Below, one piece after another: positions 44,759 through 56,573 of a stretch of 64,000 nt of DNA; within the stretch, counting starts at the first letter, position 1; each line of letters begins with the position of its first letter. The position numbers and the translations under genes are program-made. The notes below the pieces were generated by a model. That model searched no databases. It was not told the origin of the DNA and saw nothing but the letters and a program-made list of their open reading frames with translations. Source of the DNA: Thelephora terrestris (Eukaryota; Basidiomycota; Agaricomycetes; Thelephorales; Thelephoraceae); contig WIUZ02000015.1 of assembly GCA_015956445.1 (NCBI GenBank), positions 770,001 through 834,000 of the forward strand, in the 5' to 3' direction.

Positions 44759-45187
44759 GGACGCACTCTCGGAGCCGGAACACTGACCTTTGCCTGTTCG
44801 TTCATCCCTTTCAACTTCGCTTTTATCCCTTCTAGTTCCCCTTCGAAACTAACAGGATCCTGCGAACACCGATTGGTGGTTGTCCATGAGGCTCAACTGT
44901 TCATCGAGCTTGCCTTATTACGATAATCATTCAAAATGACTGCAATACTAGAAACTGCATTGATGCGTGCCCAAATGTGTTGTATATAAGGATGAAATCT
45001 ACCGGTTGCACTCTTCTTTCATACCATTTAGCTCTTTGGTCATAGCCTCGTCTGGGAGAGGACCGTCCTGCTCGAATTGCAAGATTCTAGTCCTTAACTG
45101 ACGGAGGTCTTCCACCGCTTGCCCGTAAGCGTCTTTAGAGGAGACGAAGAAACGGCGTAAAAAATCACGAGTCGGTAGAAAAGACAT
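44759..45187 (-). pseudogene. small coiled-coil family member S5
   Basis: Exon 1 from ATG at 45187 encodes 63 residues ('MSFLPTRDFLRRFFVSSKD', then 'EDLRQLRTRILQFEQDGP') ending at a phase-2 Arg and a GTAGAT donor near 44999. A second exon around 44930-44785 shows 'GELEGIKAKLKGMNEQAK' before a GTCAGT donor, though its frame seems interrupted. Exon-1 end aligns with S2/S3/S6. Confidence 0.4.
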
Positions 45188-46344
45188 CCTAAGAGCGAGG
45201 GGGGACTCGAGTGATGGAGAGTGAGTTGCTTTTATCGCTTGAACTCCCGCGGCCGAATTCACGATCCGAGGCGTTGAGGTGACATCAAACCAGATGCGAT
45301 GAAAAAAGCTCCAAAGACGTTCTCAAAACACATGTATGCAGTGCACACGGCTGTACACGACTTTCACTTACGGATAGGGTCGGACTTCTCAAGCTGAACT
45401 GGCGATGAGAATTGGTGATGTGAAGCAGCGCTGTGGACGCAAGGTTCACGCCGTATCGGATGAGGCCGCTCACTTCGGCATCGTCGGACGCCTTTCTAAT
45501 CAAAATCCACTTATCAGGGTGACAGTCAATTGAAGCAACCATGGTTAGCGCATTACTTACAATTATGACCAACCAAGCGAGGTAATCAGCGCTTGAGGGC
45601 CACACAGGACTGATTCAGTCGGCGGTACTTATTTCTGCCATGCCATTCTACTAGTCGGTTCCAAGATCCCGCTGCATGAGCAGTAAATATACTGCCTCGA
45701 GCCTGTGAGCGCATCGAATTGCTCTGGACCCGTCCGCATGCAAGCCACGAAAAACACAGGCCGGGGGCCGAGCCCCACAAGGCGACGCCGCTCGCAGAAG
45801 GGTCGATTGATGTTGGATCATGTCCGGGTATGTGATGGTGTCTTCCTACTAGCAAGGTCTTTGGGTCCTGGGACCCTATGACGTTCGTTGTAGAAGAAGC
45901 TCTGGTACCACTTGCGGATATTGCTACATTCCACACGAAGTCGGGTATGCCTTGGTCAGCATTGCGGCACTGGGTGATGGGAAATAGTCGAATCCCGTGT
46001 AGAGCGAGTCCTTGCGACTCGGTTAAACCGAGTCGCTGCAGCCAGAAACCGGAATGAATCATTTCTCCGTGACCTGAATCACACCGCCGTAAGACCCTGG
46101 GCGTTCTGCTAAAGGTTTGACGATGGGATTAAAGCCCCGCGCGCCACGTTCACCCAGGTTGATTCATAACTATCACCATCTCCCACAGCTCGAGCCCCTT
46201 CTATGCAACCCTAGTTATACAGTGTTTCTCAATCCAAACAGGCTTTTCCCAGCGTACGCTACTCTGTAGATGAACAGATCTGCCACAGCTGCGTCCTCTC
46301 TTAGCAAGAAATTACGGCGGCAACGACAAAAGTGACGAAAATAC
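45188..46344. repeat. third copy of the intergenic block and F3 upstream region
   Basis: 45365-45700 is the close copy of 38050-38390. 45700-46080 shows no gene. 46130-46344 is F-box family leader. Confidence 0.45.
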
Positions 46345-47848
46345 ATGCCCACGTTCACAAGTGCCTATCCATCTGTATCTACCCATTATCGTGTTTCGCT
46401 AACATTGCTTTAGAAAACCAATCGTTCGTTGGCCGACTTTGGTGCCAACCGGCAGCCGGAATCAGGTCGTTTTTCTGTTTGGGTGCCACGAAGGCGTCCA
46501 TTGCCCGCCCATCCCCGATCGCTAAGCTCCCGGTGGAACTCACGGAGGAGATTTTCTCCTACTTCGCTGACGACATACCCAATCTTTTAACATGCTCCTT
46601 GACTTGTCGATCGTGGTACAAAGCCACCGTTCGACACCTTCACTACTCCCTCACAACCGATGACGATTCGTTGGCCCCGACGGACAAGAAGCGTTGGTGG
46701 CCTGGGCCCCTCGAAAAATCGTACGAGCTCAATCTGCTCCCATACGTCAAACGACTCCAGATCCGCATGTGGCGCCGTAAAGCCTGGTTCACTCCCGAAC
46801 GGCTCAATGAAACCAACCTGCGTTACTTTCTCGCGCTCGAGAACCTCCAGGAACTTGGAATAGATGATCTTGTACTGTGTAAATTCATGCAGGATCTCCC
46901 CAAGTACTTCGGACCCCTCTCACAGACACTTCGGTTCCTCGCTCTCCGACAACCAATCGGCTCCTCCCGAGAGATCGTGTACTTCATTGGATTCTTTCCG
47001 AACCTTCAAGACCTCAAGCTCCACTACCCTGTCCTCAGGGACGAAGAAGAGAATACACTCGACACAACGCCCGATCCCCTCTCCTCGCCTCCATTGCGAG
47101 GGCGGCTTACGCTCACGCTATTCACGAGGGAGCAGATCGTGAAGGATATGATAACACTTTTCGGCGGACTTCGGTTTCGGCACATGGACCTCTTCGGGGT
47201 GAAGTGTCTGCCACTCCTTTTGGAAGAGTGCGCAGAGACCCTGGAGACGCTGAGGTTGTACCCAACCGATCCATATGGTCAGTTTTTTCTTCTGAAGGAT
47301 GGGATGTAGGCTCATCGTAGCGATCTGCAGCGGCAAGCTTGCGTTTCGATCTGTCACAGAACAAAGCCCTTCAGACACTCGAGACCACGGCAGAGTCGAT
47401 AGTCAACGCGGGGAACTCGGCACCGGAGTTCCTGAAAACCGTTCTCTCCTCTGTCGCATCTCCTGGAATGCTTGAAGTCGTAGTCATCTATCGCGACTGC
47501 GACCTCGGCGGGTGGGCATTCTGTCCAACCTGCAAACCGGACCCCATCTGTTTCCGCCATGGCCCTCGATTAGATCTGGATGATTTCCCATCGCAACTGA
47601 AGGTGATTCGCGAGATGCACAGCGCACGGGAGTTCCGGTTGGTTCTCTGTGTAGACGTTTATGGCTGCATGGGAGATTTTGGTATGCGGCGGCTAGATGC
47701 AGCGGTGAAGAGGGAAGAGGCGAACGGAGGATTCGGGTACCTCAAATGCAGTCCTGTGATCACTTGCGAGAGACGGACGATTCGCACGCGCACCAAAGAT
47801 TATCATGCAGGAGCGACGAGTAGATGGGTTCTCGCAAGTGCGTTGTAA
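46345..47848 (+). CDS. F-box-like protein F3
   Basis: Exons 46345-46360, 46414-47277 and 47331-47848 give 465 codons. The N-terminus is longer and more diverged than F1/F2 ('NQSFVGRLW'), but the F-box ('KLPVELTEEIFSYF'), the 'KKRWWPGPLEKSYELNLLP' segment and the exon-3 domain ('WAFCPTCKPDPICF') are all present. Exon 3 resembles F4/F6 near the end ('GATSRWVLASAL'). The late exon-2 part is nearly identical to F2, hinting at gene conversion. Function inferred as SCF receptor. Confidence 0.75.
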
Positions 47849-47924
47849 TGTCCCTCTAGATGGACTTCTTATCGATACAGTAGTTATCGTTTGTTGTACC
47901 ACCACCGTTCCTATTACTACATGG

Positions 47925-48200
47925 GTTTTTCATCCATTGATTCCGGTTTTCGTTTTGGGCGGCCTGCAGAGTTTGTGTACAAGGGATTGATTTGCTACAG
48001 CGTTGTTACCGAAACACGATAACGGAGAGATACGAAGCGGATAAGCACTTATGAACATGGGCATGTATTTTGTCGCCGGTATCGTCGTTACCGTGCGTCC
48101 TTGCTGAGGGAGAAAGGGCTGGTGAAGAAAGTGCGAACCTTTGCGGCGATGGGGCCCGGCGCTTGATCTGGTCTCCTTTTCCGTGCCCCCCACTCGCCAC
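47925..48200 (-). pseudogene. F-box family relic, leader and exon 1 only, head-to-head with F4
   Basis: The minus strand from 48200 to 47930 repeats the family leader, an ATG-containing exon 1 (near 48060), the intron 1 with GGTAAC and the first bases of exon 2, then stops matching. It lies in the promoter region of F4. Confidence 0.5.
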
Positions 48201-49071
48201 GTCTTTTCATTTCTCCCCGCCAGAGCTCCTTCTGTCCAACCTTAGCTTCTTAACCCAGATAAGCTTCCCTCAGCTGCAGTTGAAAAGGATCGCCGCAACT
48301 GCGTCCTCAGAAAGAATCCACGGTATTAATAACGACAACGCCGGTGACCAAGACACATGTCCAAGCTAACAAGTACTTATCTACTCCGCATCTCTCCGTC
48401 ATCGGGTTTCCCTAAGATTGCCGTAGCGCTTTTCGGTAGACTTTGGCGCCAAACAAAAACAAAAACCAAGTCGGTTTTTAGCTCAGATGCCACCGAGGTG
48501 CCTTTCGGACCGATCAACAAGCTGCCTCAGGAACTTGTGGAGGAAATTCTCTCCTACTTCGTTGATGACACACGCACTCTCCAAGCATGTTCATTGACTT
48601 GTCGCTTTTGGTACATTGCTGCCATTCGTCATCTTCACTACTCCCTCACAACAGACGACGATTCCATGACCTCGATGGAAAAAAAGCACTGGTGGCCCGG
48701 GCCGCTCGAAAAAATGTACGAGCTCGATCTGCTCCCACTCGTCAAACGACTCCGGATCCGCATGTGGCGTCGTAAAACCTGGTTCGCTCCCGACCGACTG
48801 GATGAACACAACCTCCGTTACTTTTCCGCGCTCGAGAACCTCCAGGAACTTGGAATAGATAATCTTGTACTGTGCGACTTTATGCCGGATCTTCAGCGAT
48901 GCTTCGGGCACCTCTCACCGACACTTCGGTTCCTTGCCCTCAAGCGGCCGTTTGGCTCTTCCCAACAGATCGTATACTTCATTGGACTTTTTCCAAACCT
49001 ACAAGACCTCAAGCTTCACAACCCTTTCCTCACGGATGAAGAAGAGACTATAGTTGACACAACTCCTGTTC

Positions 49072-49079
49072 CCCTCTCC
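49072..49079 (+). repeat. hAT target-site duplication, left copy
   Basis: CCCTCTCC at 49072-49079 and 52521-52528 flank the element exactly; the unbroken paralogues have a single copy here. Confidence 0.9.
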
Positions 49080-52000
49080 CAGTGTTGGACAATCAACGAC
49101 TCAAACGTCGTCAACAAGTCATGCATCAAATAATCACGGTAATTTAATTATTTGACCTGATTTGACTTTCGGCCTTCGGACTTCTCGGGGATTCTTAGTA
49201 CGTCATAGTCTAGACCACCTCAAGGTCTGCACGAGCTTGCCTGCAGTGCGCCTGCAGGGTTGTGCGCGGTTTTGTCGAGGCCTATTGTATAAAATAACAT
49301 GTTACATCCCAAATTATACATTCCTCTTTCCCCATGCCCCCAAATGCCGCTCGTAGTTGGTGGCGAAACCAATATTATGATCATCCCGGCCGCGCTGCGA
49401 AACTTGAAGAAGCTTGGGTTGTGGGAGGTAGTACGAAAGCCGAAAAGGTGTACTGTATGCCTTGTTTTGATGCTCACATTGCCGAAATCCTTGTAAAGGA
49501 TGAGCTGGATCTTGGTCTTGGCCGACGAAACATTGTTCGCTCCAGGGAGGAGATAATAACATATGGTATGTCATATCTCATGTTCAGAAGCTATTTAACT
49601 GACGATCGGCCGGTGCCAAGTGTGGACGATACAGAAGAGCCTCCGTGGGCTGCCAGTAGATGGGGAATATGGGTTCCTACGCTATGCTAGCTCAACCCTC
49701 GTCAACCACTTAAAGGTATGCAGCAGGCAAAGCGAGGCCACCCGGGCTCACGCGAGGCACATAGTCACGGCTTCGCCAAAGAAGCAAAATCACTCAGACT
49801 CTACTCATTCAAACGTTCAACTTCCATGGTCGCAATTTAGCCCTGGTACTTCCCACCATTCCCCACCACTCCCCCAGATGTTACCCCCATCTATCCCTTC
49901 AACACGAGCATGCTCGCCAGCTGCCTCCATCTCTGGCCTCTCTGCCTTTCCCTCCCCATACGCATTCCTCACAACCCCACCGAATGGTGACATATTGTTC
50001 AGTCCGGCCAGATCCTACGCCAGCCTCCCCACCATTGCAAGATCACGATCCCAATCTATCTTGATCGATGATTCTGGCGTATGGTCCCCCGAATTCCAGC
50101 GAAAATTTGAGGAGAGGATCGCCCGGATCACCGTTGCTGCCGGTCTACCGCTGTCATGGGTTGACAATCCAGAATGGATTGACTTCATCAGCGATTTCCT
50201 CCCTTTTGCCCGATCTCCATCACGAAAGGTCCTCACCAACCGATTGATCCCCACGGCAGCAAAACATCATCGAGAATTAGCCAAAGTTGCAGCAAAAAAC
50301 CAGAACGCTACTCTCCAAGCAGATGGGTGGACAGGAATAAATTTCCATCATTTGCTCGCATTCATGATCTCCTTCAATAAACAGGTTCGTTCAGTTCTAG
50401 ACTCATGACACAAGACGCCTAATAATCAAGCCATCTATTAGACTCATACATTGAATGTTCAGGACACCTCATCTGAACGGAAGACGGCCGAAAACTTTGT
50501 GACACACCTCGAGAACACAATCAAAACTGTGCGGATCGACTATCATGCCTTTCTCATTGCGGTCGTCACCGATGCATTGGGAGAATGTCGCAAGGCCCGC
50601 AAAGACCTAGCACGGAAGTATCCTGACATCATATTTCTTGATTGCTATGCTCATCAGGTACGTACACTTGGCGTCCATTCTGTTCTTGCACTAACATCTA
50701 CTCGACAGATCAATCTTGTTGTCAGAGATTACTTCAAATCTGATGCATCTGTTCTAGAGTTTACTGATCAGGCGACAGATTTGATAACCTGGCTTCGCAG
50801 CAAAACACAAGTCCTCGCATTGTTAAGAGAAGTTCAGGCGAGATTGGGTGAAAATGCGGTCAAGGCGGTGATTCGTGCCGTTCTCACACGATGGAAAGCA
50901 CATTACCAGTCTTACTCCAGGCTCTTGGATCTTCGTTCAGTGCTGGTTGTGGTAGTTGAAATGGATTCCCGTCGGCCGGAGAAGGATAGGTGCGTTGTTG
51001 CTGGGGATGCCAAGGGAAAGAAAAAAGCGAAGGATATGGTCAAGATCATCAAAGATGATGCTTTCTGGAGGGCATTGCTTCGGTCTGGCATTCACTTCTT
51101 ATTGATATTGTGATTTTTATTAACCCAGCAGATATTTAGGATGAAGTTACACTTGCAGCCTCTCGCGATTGCAGCAAATGTCACACAAGCGGCTTTTTGC
51201 CGTCTCGACACTGTCCTTTTGACCTTCGGGTTCCTTGTTATGCAGTATCAGCAGATGGCGGATGAAGTTGATCACGCCGCATCAACTGCAATAGTCTCTA
51301 GTCTCGAGAAACGTTGGGCTGCAGCAGATCAGGACATCTTTGTTGCCACAGTGATCGTTAACCCTTTCTTTCGGGCTGATCCATTTGCCCGCCATCCGAG
51401 GTTCGTTGTCGCAGGAATCATCGAGCTCCTTGGATGCCTCTACACTTGTTTCTTTCAGGAGATCCCCCCATACACGTTCGACACCGAATTGCGTGACTAC
51501 CTCACTGCGGCGGGACAGTATTCGGAATTGCGCGCAACGTGCCACAGGCATATCGCGATGGCGGAACAACGAGTATGTTCAAATTTGCCCTTCATACTCT
51601 GCCTAGAGTTATAACCAATCTACAGGACGTGCCACTAGATCCACTCGAGGTTTATCAGGACTTGAGCTTCTCCTCAGAGGCTCACTCCCCGTTCCATCGC
51701 CTGGCCGCTCGTCTCCTCTCGGTCTCTGCAAACTCTGCCACGTGTGAACGTCTTTTCAGTGTCTTTGGGAACACGCTCACGAAGCTTCGGAATCGAATGG
51801 GAACCTCGACTTTAAGTTCAATCGCAGAGCTAAAGATGCACGTCCACAATGAACACCATCTCAATTCAACGAAGACGCGGATGAAGCGCATGTTTGCATC
51901 TCGCTCGAAAACCACCCCCCCCTGACAAACTATCAGTGCTGCCGCCAGCCGCACAGCCACCAATCCCACAGCCAGAGTCACTGGCAAGCAACGAGGACGT

Positions 52001-52520
52001 CACACTCTGCGAAGACACCGACCGCGCACCACGCTGCCCGACATCAGGGTTTCACGACACCATCTCTGATCATTGCTTCGGGGGTGTTGAAGATGACGAG
52101 CCGCCTCCCTATCCCTCACTTAGCGGAAAGCTGACCCTCGCCCAGCTTTTCAACTTCCAGAACCGCCACTGGGCTGACTTGTTTGAGGAACATGCCAAGA
52201 AAGGTTATGAGGAGGAGCTTGCATTATATGATCTGTTGAACGAAGACTCCGCAACGGCTGACGGTATGGAGGTAGATGTAGATGAAACTACAGCTGACAT
52301 ACTCCTTGGTTGACTATGTGTTATGTTTCTTTTCTTGCCGTATTTAATCATGTCCAATCACATCGAATTTCGTCCTCTCGTATTCTGCGGGAAGGGCGGA
52401 CCGTCCAGCCGGTTTCTCACGCCACTGAGTCGCTCATTGACGAAGCAAATACTCACATCATGACACGAACTTGACAGTGTTACCACTGTCAATGATATAT
52501 CATTGATTGGCACAACACTG
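49080..52520 (+). mobile_element. hAT DNA transposon, 3441 bp, apparently near complete
   Basis: Terminal inverted repeats begin CAGTGTTG at both ends and stay similar for about 20 bases (CAGTGTTGGACAATCAACGA against CAGTGTTGTGCCAATCAATG). The 8-bp target duplication is perfect. The interior encodes a multi-exon transposase. These are the hallmarks of the hAT superfamily. The high quality of ends and duplication suggests a recent jump. Confidence 0.9.
49334..52313 (+). CDS. hAT transposase
   Basis: Catalyses cut-and-paste transposition of its element. ATG at 49334; exons roughly 49334-49573, about 49625-49710 onward to 50391, 50462-50657, 50709-51093, 51131-51570 and 51626 onward. An N-terminal Cys-x2-Cys ('YCMPCFDAHI') and later His-x3-Cys ('NHLKVC') could form a BED-type zinc finger split by an intron. 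The catalytic core has 'LQADGWTGINFHH' (Asp), 'VVTDALGECRKARK' (Asp) and 'FLDCYAHQINLVV' (Cys-x2-His). The C-terminal dimerisation region is 'SANSATCERLFSVFGN'. The reading frame changes at a run of C near 51910; a Pro-rich and helical C-terminus to 52313 follows in another frame, so the tail may be frameshifted or trimmed. Confidence 0.75.
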
Positions 52521-53295
52521 CCCTCTCCTCACCCCCATTACAAGGACGTTTGACGCTCGCATTATTCACGAGGGAACAGGTTGTAAAAGATATGATCCTG
52601 CTTTTTGGAGGGCTTCGGTTCCATCACATGGACCTCTTCGGGGTGAAGTGCCTGCCACTCCTTTTGGAACAATGCACAGAGACCCTGGAGACGCTGCGGT
52701 TGTACCCAACCGATCCATATGGTCAGTTTTCTTTTCTCCTGATGGAGAGGAGGTGGGCTCATCGGAGCGATCTGTAGCGGATAGCGTGTGTTTAGACCTG
52801 TCACAGAACAAGACACTTCGGACACTCGAGACAACGGCAGAGTCGATCACCGGCGCAGGGAACTTGGCACCCGAGTTCCTGAAGTTTGTGCTCTCCTCCG
52901 TCGCATCCCCTGGAATGCTTGACGTTGTAGTCATCTATCACAACCACGACTTTGCCGGGCGGCGATTTTGTCAAACCTGCAGAACAGACCCAATCTGTTT
53001 CTGCCATCCTTTTTACCCACCTCTGTGTCATTTCCTAGAGCAAATGGAGGTGTATCACAAGATGTACAATGCACGGAAGTTTCGGTTGGTGCTCTGCGTG
53101 GAGGTACATCGTTGCATGGAGGATTTTAGTGTGCGGCTGCTGGAATCTGCGGTAAAGAAGAAGAAGGTGAACGGAGGATCCGAGTGCTCCGTCTGCAGGC
53201 CGGTGATCATTTGTGAAAGACGGTCGATTCACACACGTGTCAGAGATTACTATACAGGAGCAACGGGTAAATGGGTTACCGCCAGTGCATTGTGA

Positions 53296-54045
53296 TGTAC
53301 GTCCAGATCAAGGTCTCAAGAACTCATCTATGAAGTAGTTAATTCCTGGACAGTCAACACGATATCTGCCTTATATCCTTCCCTGTACACCTGTCTTCAG
53401 GTAGTTGATAGTTTTGATTCAGAGTAACTGTTGTGATTGCGCCTAAGCATAGGATAGTTGAGTCCCTGACCCGACCTTCTTTGCATGGAGACGTTGGGCA
53501 TCCAGTCTACACCACCCCTCTGGAAAGCTCAGCCGCAACCGCACCATCCTTCAGCAAGACTCACGAGGACGCATGTTCTCGTTATCTAGGCTGTATTTCG
53601 TTAACATTGCCGTAATGAAAAAGTCGTTTGCTGGCCGATTTTTTTACCCAATGAAAACCGAAATTGTTACGCTGTTCGGTTTAAGTACCGCGGGGATGCC
53701 TATCGTACTCTGTGTGGGTAGAATTGGTTAATCTTTTGGGGTCTGTTGGTAAAGGTTAGATTTCTCGGGGTTCATTGGTTAATTCTTAATCAAAGGGTGA
53801 CTTTACCAACGGTTGGTGACTGTACGAAAATTGGTTAATCTTTTGGGACCTGAGGCGAGATTGCCCAACCGTTGGATAAGTTCTCGCAACCGGTAGGAAA
53901 CAAAACTTTCCAACAAGTCCTGGATCTTTTACCAACTTCACCTGCACAGTGGTAGGGTCATATCCGAACACCAAGCTCCTGCGAGAGCTCGCGGAGAAGA
54001 TTCCCTCCAAGACATACGCTGTCGGACATGAGAACAACCATGTCA
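53296..54045 (+). pseudogene. F-box family relic (leader and exon 1-2 start) with internal insertion
   Basis: 53500-53710 follows the family leader, exon 1, intron 1 and start of exon 2 ('LTLP', 'SFAGRF'). 53715-53985 is unrelated sequence with internal direct repeats of 'attggttaatcttttggg' (an old small insertion). 53985-54020 resumes F-box exon 2 ('gagctcgcggagaagattccctccaagacatacgct'). Confidence 0.45.
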
Positions 54046-55378
54046 TTATTTATGATAATTCACCACAACAAGATTAGATTAGATAAGATTAGATTAGATA
54101 AGGACAAGAAACTCATGGAAAGTTACAGAATGTTACAGAAAGTTCAGGAACATCCTAGAATGCGCCGGAACATCCTGGAACTTGCCGGAACGTTCTAGAA
54201 GGTGACGGAACGTCACACCCCATGTGACACCGGTCACGCTTTTGTGACATTTTGTCATGCTTGTGACGTCTGTCACTCCATTAATTACCATAGAATACAG
54301 TAGAAGGCCATAGAACGTTCTAGAATAATCTCACATGAAAAAGTATATAAAGAACTCACCCCCAGTTCTAAGGAAAGGCAACTAACCCATAACCTTTTAC
54401 CCCTCTCTCTCTCTACCCAACAGCTGTTGGCCACTGGCCAGTAGTTGCCCCCTCTATCCCCTCTTCTCTCTATAACCCACCCTCTTTTACTCTACCCCTT
54501 TTCACCAAGACCCTTACCTTGCCTCACCTCCTTAGGCCTGAGTGGTTGAGTGATTTTCAGTAATCACATACCATTTTGAGCCCCACCTCTGTGTGAATAA
54601 GTTCTAAGTTTGGACTTCTGAATAAGCTTAGTACACTTGACTCTGTGACGTAGCAATATCCTTATCTCTGTTAGTGCTGAAGGCAGACCCTTCAGGCAGA
54701 GAGTATTCTACCTCAGACTAGTGACTGACTAGGTGACAGACAGATTTAGTAATAGTACCACATTGGTATCCGACGTATCAGTATCTCAGACATATCAAGA
54801 AGTTTATCTTATCAAGACAGGTTCTCAAGTTTCAGCAGTATCAAGTTATCAGACGTATCTCAGCAGCATTTGGACGTACCTCAGCAGTATATTGACAGAT
54901 CATCAAAAACCACTCAGACATATCAGCACAGCCTCAGAAGTATTAGCACAGCCACCCCCTTAACACAGCCACAGCACAGCCACTTACACAGCCACAGTGC
55001 ACAGCATTCTACACAGCCTTCTTCACAGCCTCATACACAGCCTCGATCGTATCAGTTTCACACATCATTATCTCCATTCCCGATCATCAGCGTAGATCAG
55101 GAACTCCATTCTTATCAAGATCAGCAACCCCCTTTACATTCTTACTAGGTGTTTGAACCAGGGGTTACTGAACCCCTCTGAACACATCTGAAGGACCTAC
55201 AACCTCCTTCAGCGAACTCATCAGGACAAGGAGCCGGAAAGTACGAAACCCCGCCCACCCTGTGGAGTTGATAGTCGGGATAACTGACTTCTCAACCAGC
55301 CTACTTAGTTGTTAACGCTTAGCTTCTAAGTAAACCAAGAAGGACTAGTAAGAGTTCTTATAGACCTCTTCAATACAA
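54046..55378. mobile_element. probable solo LTR (Ty3/Gypsy-like), old insertion
   Basis: About 1.3 kb with no paired partner in the window, inserted into an F-box relic: the relic's exon-2 sequence stops at about 54020 and resumes at about 55380. It begins near TGTCATTATTTATGATAATTC, has a TATA-like 'agtatataaagaactc' (about 54342), pyrimidine-rich and repeated 'cacagcc' stretches, and ends near 'cttcaataca'. A short repeat 'acaacc' lies at both edges, but the exact target duplication is not clean. No coding domains remain. Treated as a fossil. Confidence 0.45.
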
Positions 55379-55565
55379 CCCCAGCCAACTCGACAACGCA
55401 CTCTCCTAACATGCTTCCCAATTGCCGTTCGCAATGCATCGCTACCATCCGCCAATCTTCACTACCCTCCCACAACTGTGTTTTGATCTGCCAAGACTCT
55501 TCGGACGCTTGAGACCGGCAGAGTTGATCACCAACTGGGAGAGTTCCAGAAAGCCATGCTCTTTT
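55379..55565 (+). pseudogene. F-box family relic, right side of the LTR insertion
   Basis: Continues the 53985-54020 relic: 'cgacaacgcactctcctaacatgcttccc', then 'gctaccatccgccaatcttcactaccctcccacaac', then a deletion to exon 3 ('cttcggacgcttgagacc'). Confidence 0.5.
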
Positions 55566-56573
55566 TCCCATCACCAAGAGTGCACCAAGTAGCAAGGCGA
55601 AAAATACATCGAGGCCTGTGGCGGGTCAATCCAGGTCATCTGGAGATGACAGAATACACTTGAAGTTGCGCTTGTCCCCTCAAGTCGACTACTTTCCTGT
55701 TCCTGGTTATTAAATAACATCGTGTTTCGTGTTGGAGTCAACGTTCCATCATGTGAATCCCGTTGCAGCCTTTGGGCTAACATTTGGGAATGTGAGAATG
55801 TTGTCGATGCAGCTAAGCATTTTGTCGCCCCAACGACGTGATTATCTACGGGAAAGAAATCACAGCCAGTTCCGGAGGACCAACCTGAACGATCATCAAG
55901 GTGGGTTGTGACATGTGAACGAGAAACAGACCCGCTTCGAAGTCCTATCCATACATAGTTGGAACGTGTTGGCTATTTACCCTCCTTGAGCCCGTGACTT
56001 CTCAGCCACACCAACGGACCTGGAAACATGTTCAAATTGGGCCGCAAGAGTGTTTGACGCCAAGGAATGGTGACCGCCACCTACCATTGGGGGTCGACAT
56101 TCTGGGCACCTCGAAGCCTGCATTGCACCACCACAGTAGGAAAGCATTATTGATTAAAGAGTGTGTTGTTTGGGTGATATTTGTGTCAGCATGCATCCCG
56201 GTTGCCTCAGCCGGAGCAGGGAGGAGGACAGCATCAACCATCTGTTGCTCTGCCTTCCGGGCCCGCGCCTGGAAGATGACACTCAGAGAGTATTGATCAT
56301 CTCAATCAAAAAGAAACCAAACGCCGGACTGTCCGCGTACCGCACTGGGGCATCGGCCATGGCGTTGATGAGGGGTGAAGACAGCGAGCCAGTCAACAGA
56401 GGCGTTGTCATTCCGGTGCTGTGGGCGAAGACAAACAGAGCCGATCTCGATCAGATTTGGTGACCGGGCTACGTCGACCACTGTCTCTCCTCTTCCATCC
56501 CTCCACGGCTCTCTCGCAGCAACTTATCTGATATACCTCGCCGCAATGTACGCTCTATATACCTCTGAGAGAG
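55566..56573. repeat. duplicated UBR1 upstream region, left copy
   Basis: Collinear with 62245-63317 on the same strand, with shared words such as 'cagcctttgggctaacatYtgggaatgtgagaatgttg' and 'tgaagacagcgagccagtcaac'. A minus-strand frame is partly conserved in both copies ('WIDPPQASMY'), perhaps a divergent gene remnant. The right copy leads to the true UBR1 start. Confidence 0.6.

Larger units (their letters stand above)
48357..53295 (+). pseudogene. F-box-like gene F4, split by a hAT transposon
   Basis: Exons 48357-48372, 48427-49079, 52529-52721 and 52778-53295, counting one target copy, give 1380 nt = 459 codons with no other break visible. F-box at residues about 33-75 ('KLPQELVEEILSYF'), leucine-patterned middle, exon 3 with 'GRRFCQTCRTDPICF'. 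The transposon lies in the codon run 'TTPVPLSS', between 49079 and 52521. Because everything else is open, the gene was probably functional until the insertion. In its current state only the N-terminal 220 residues could be made before transposon sequence. Confidence 0.75.

Noticed and set aside
45586-46062. 158-codon minus-strand ORF
   Set aside because: Lies in a duplicated intergenic block whose other copies do not keep this frame open.
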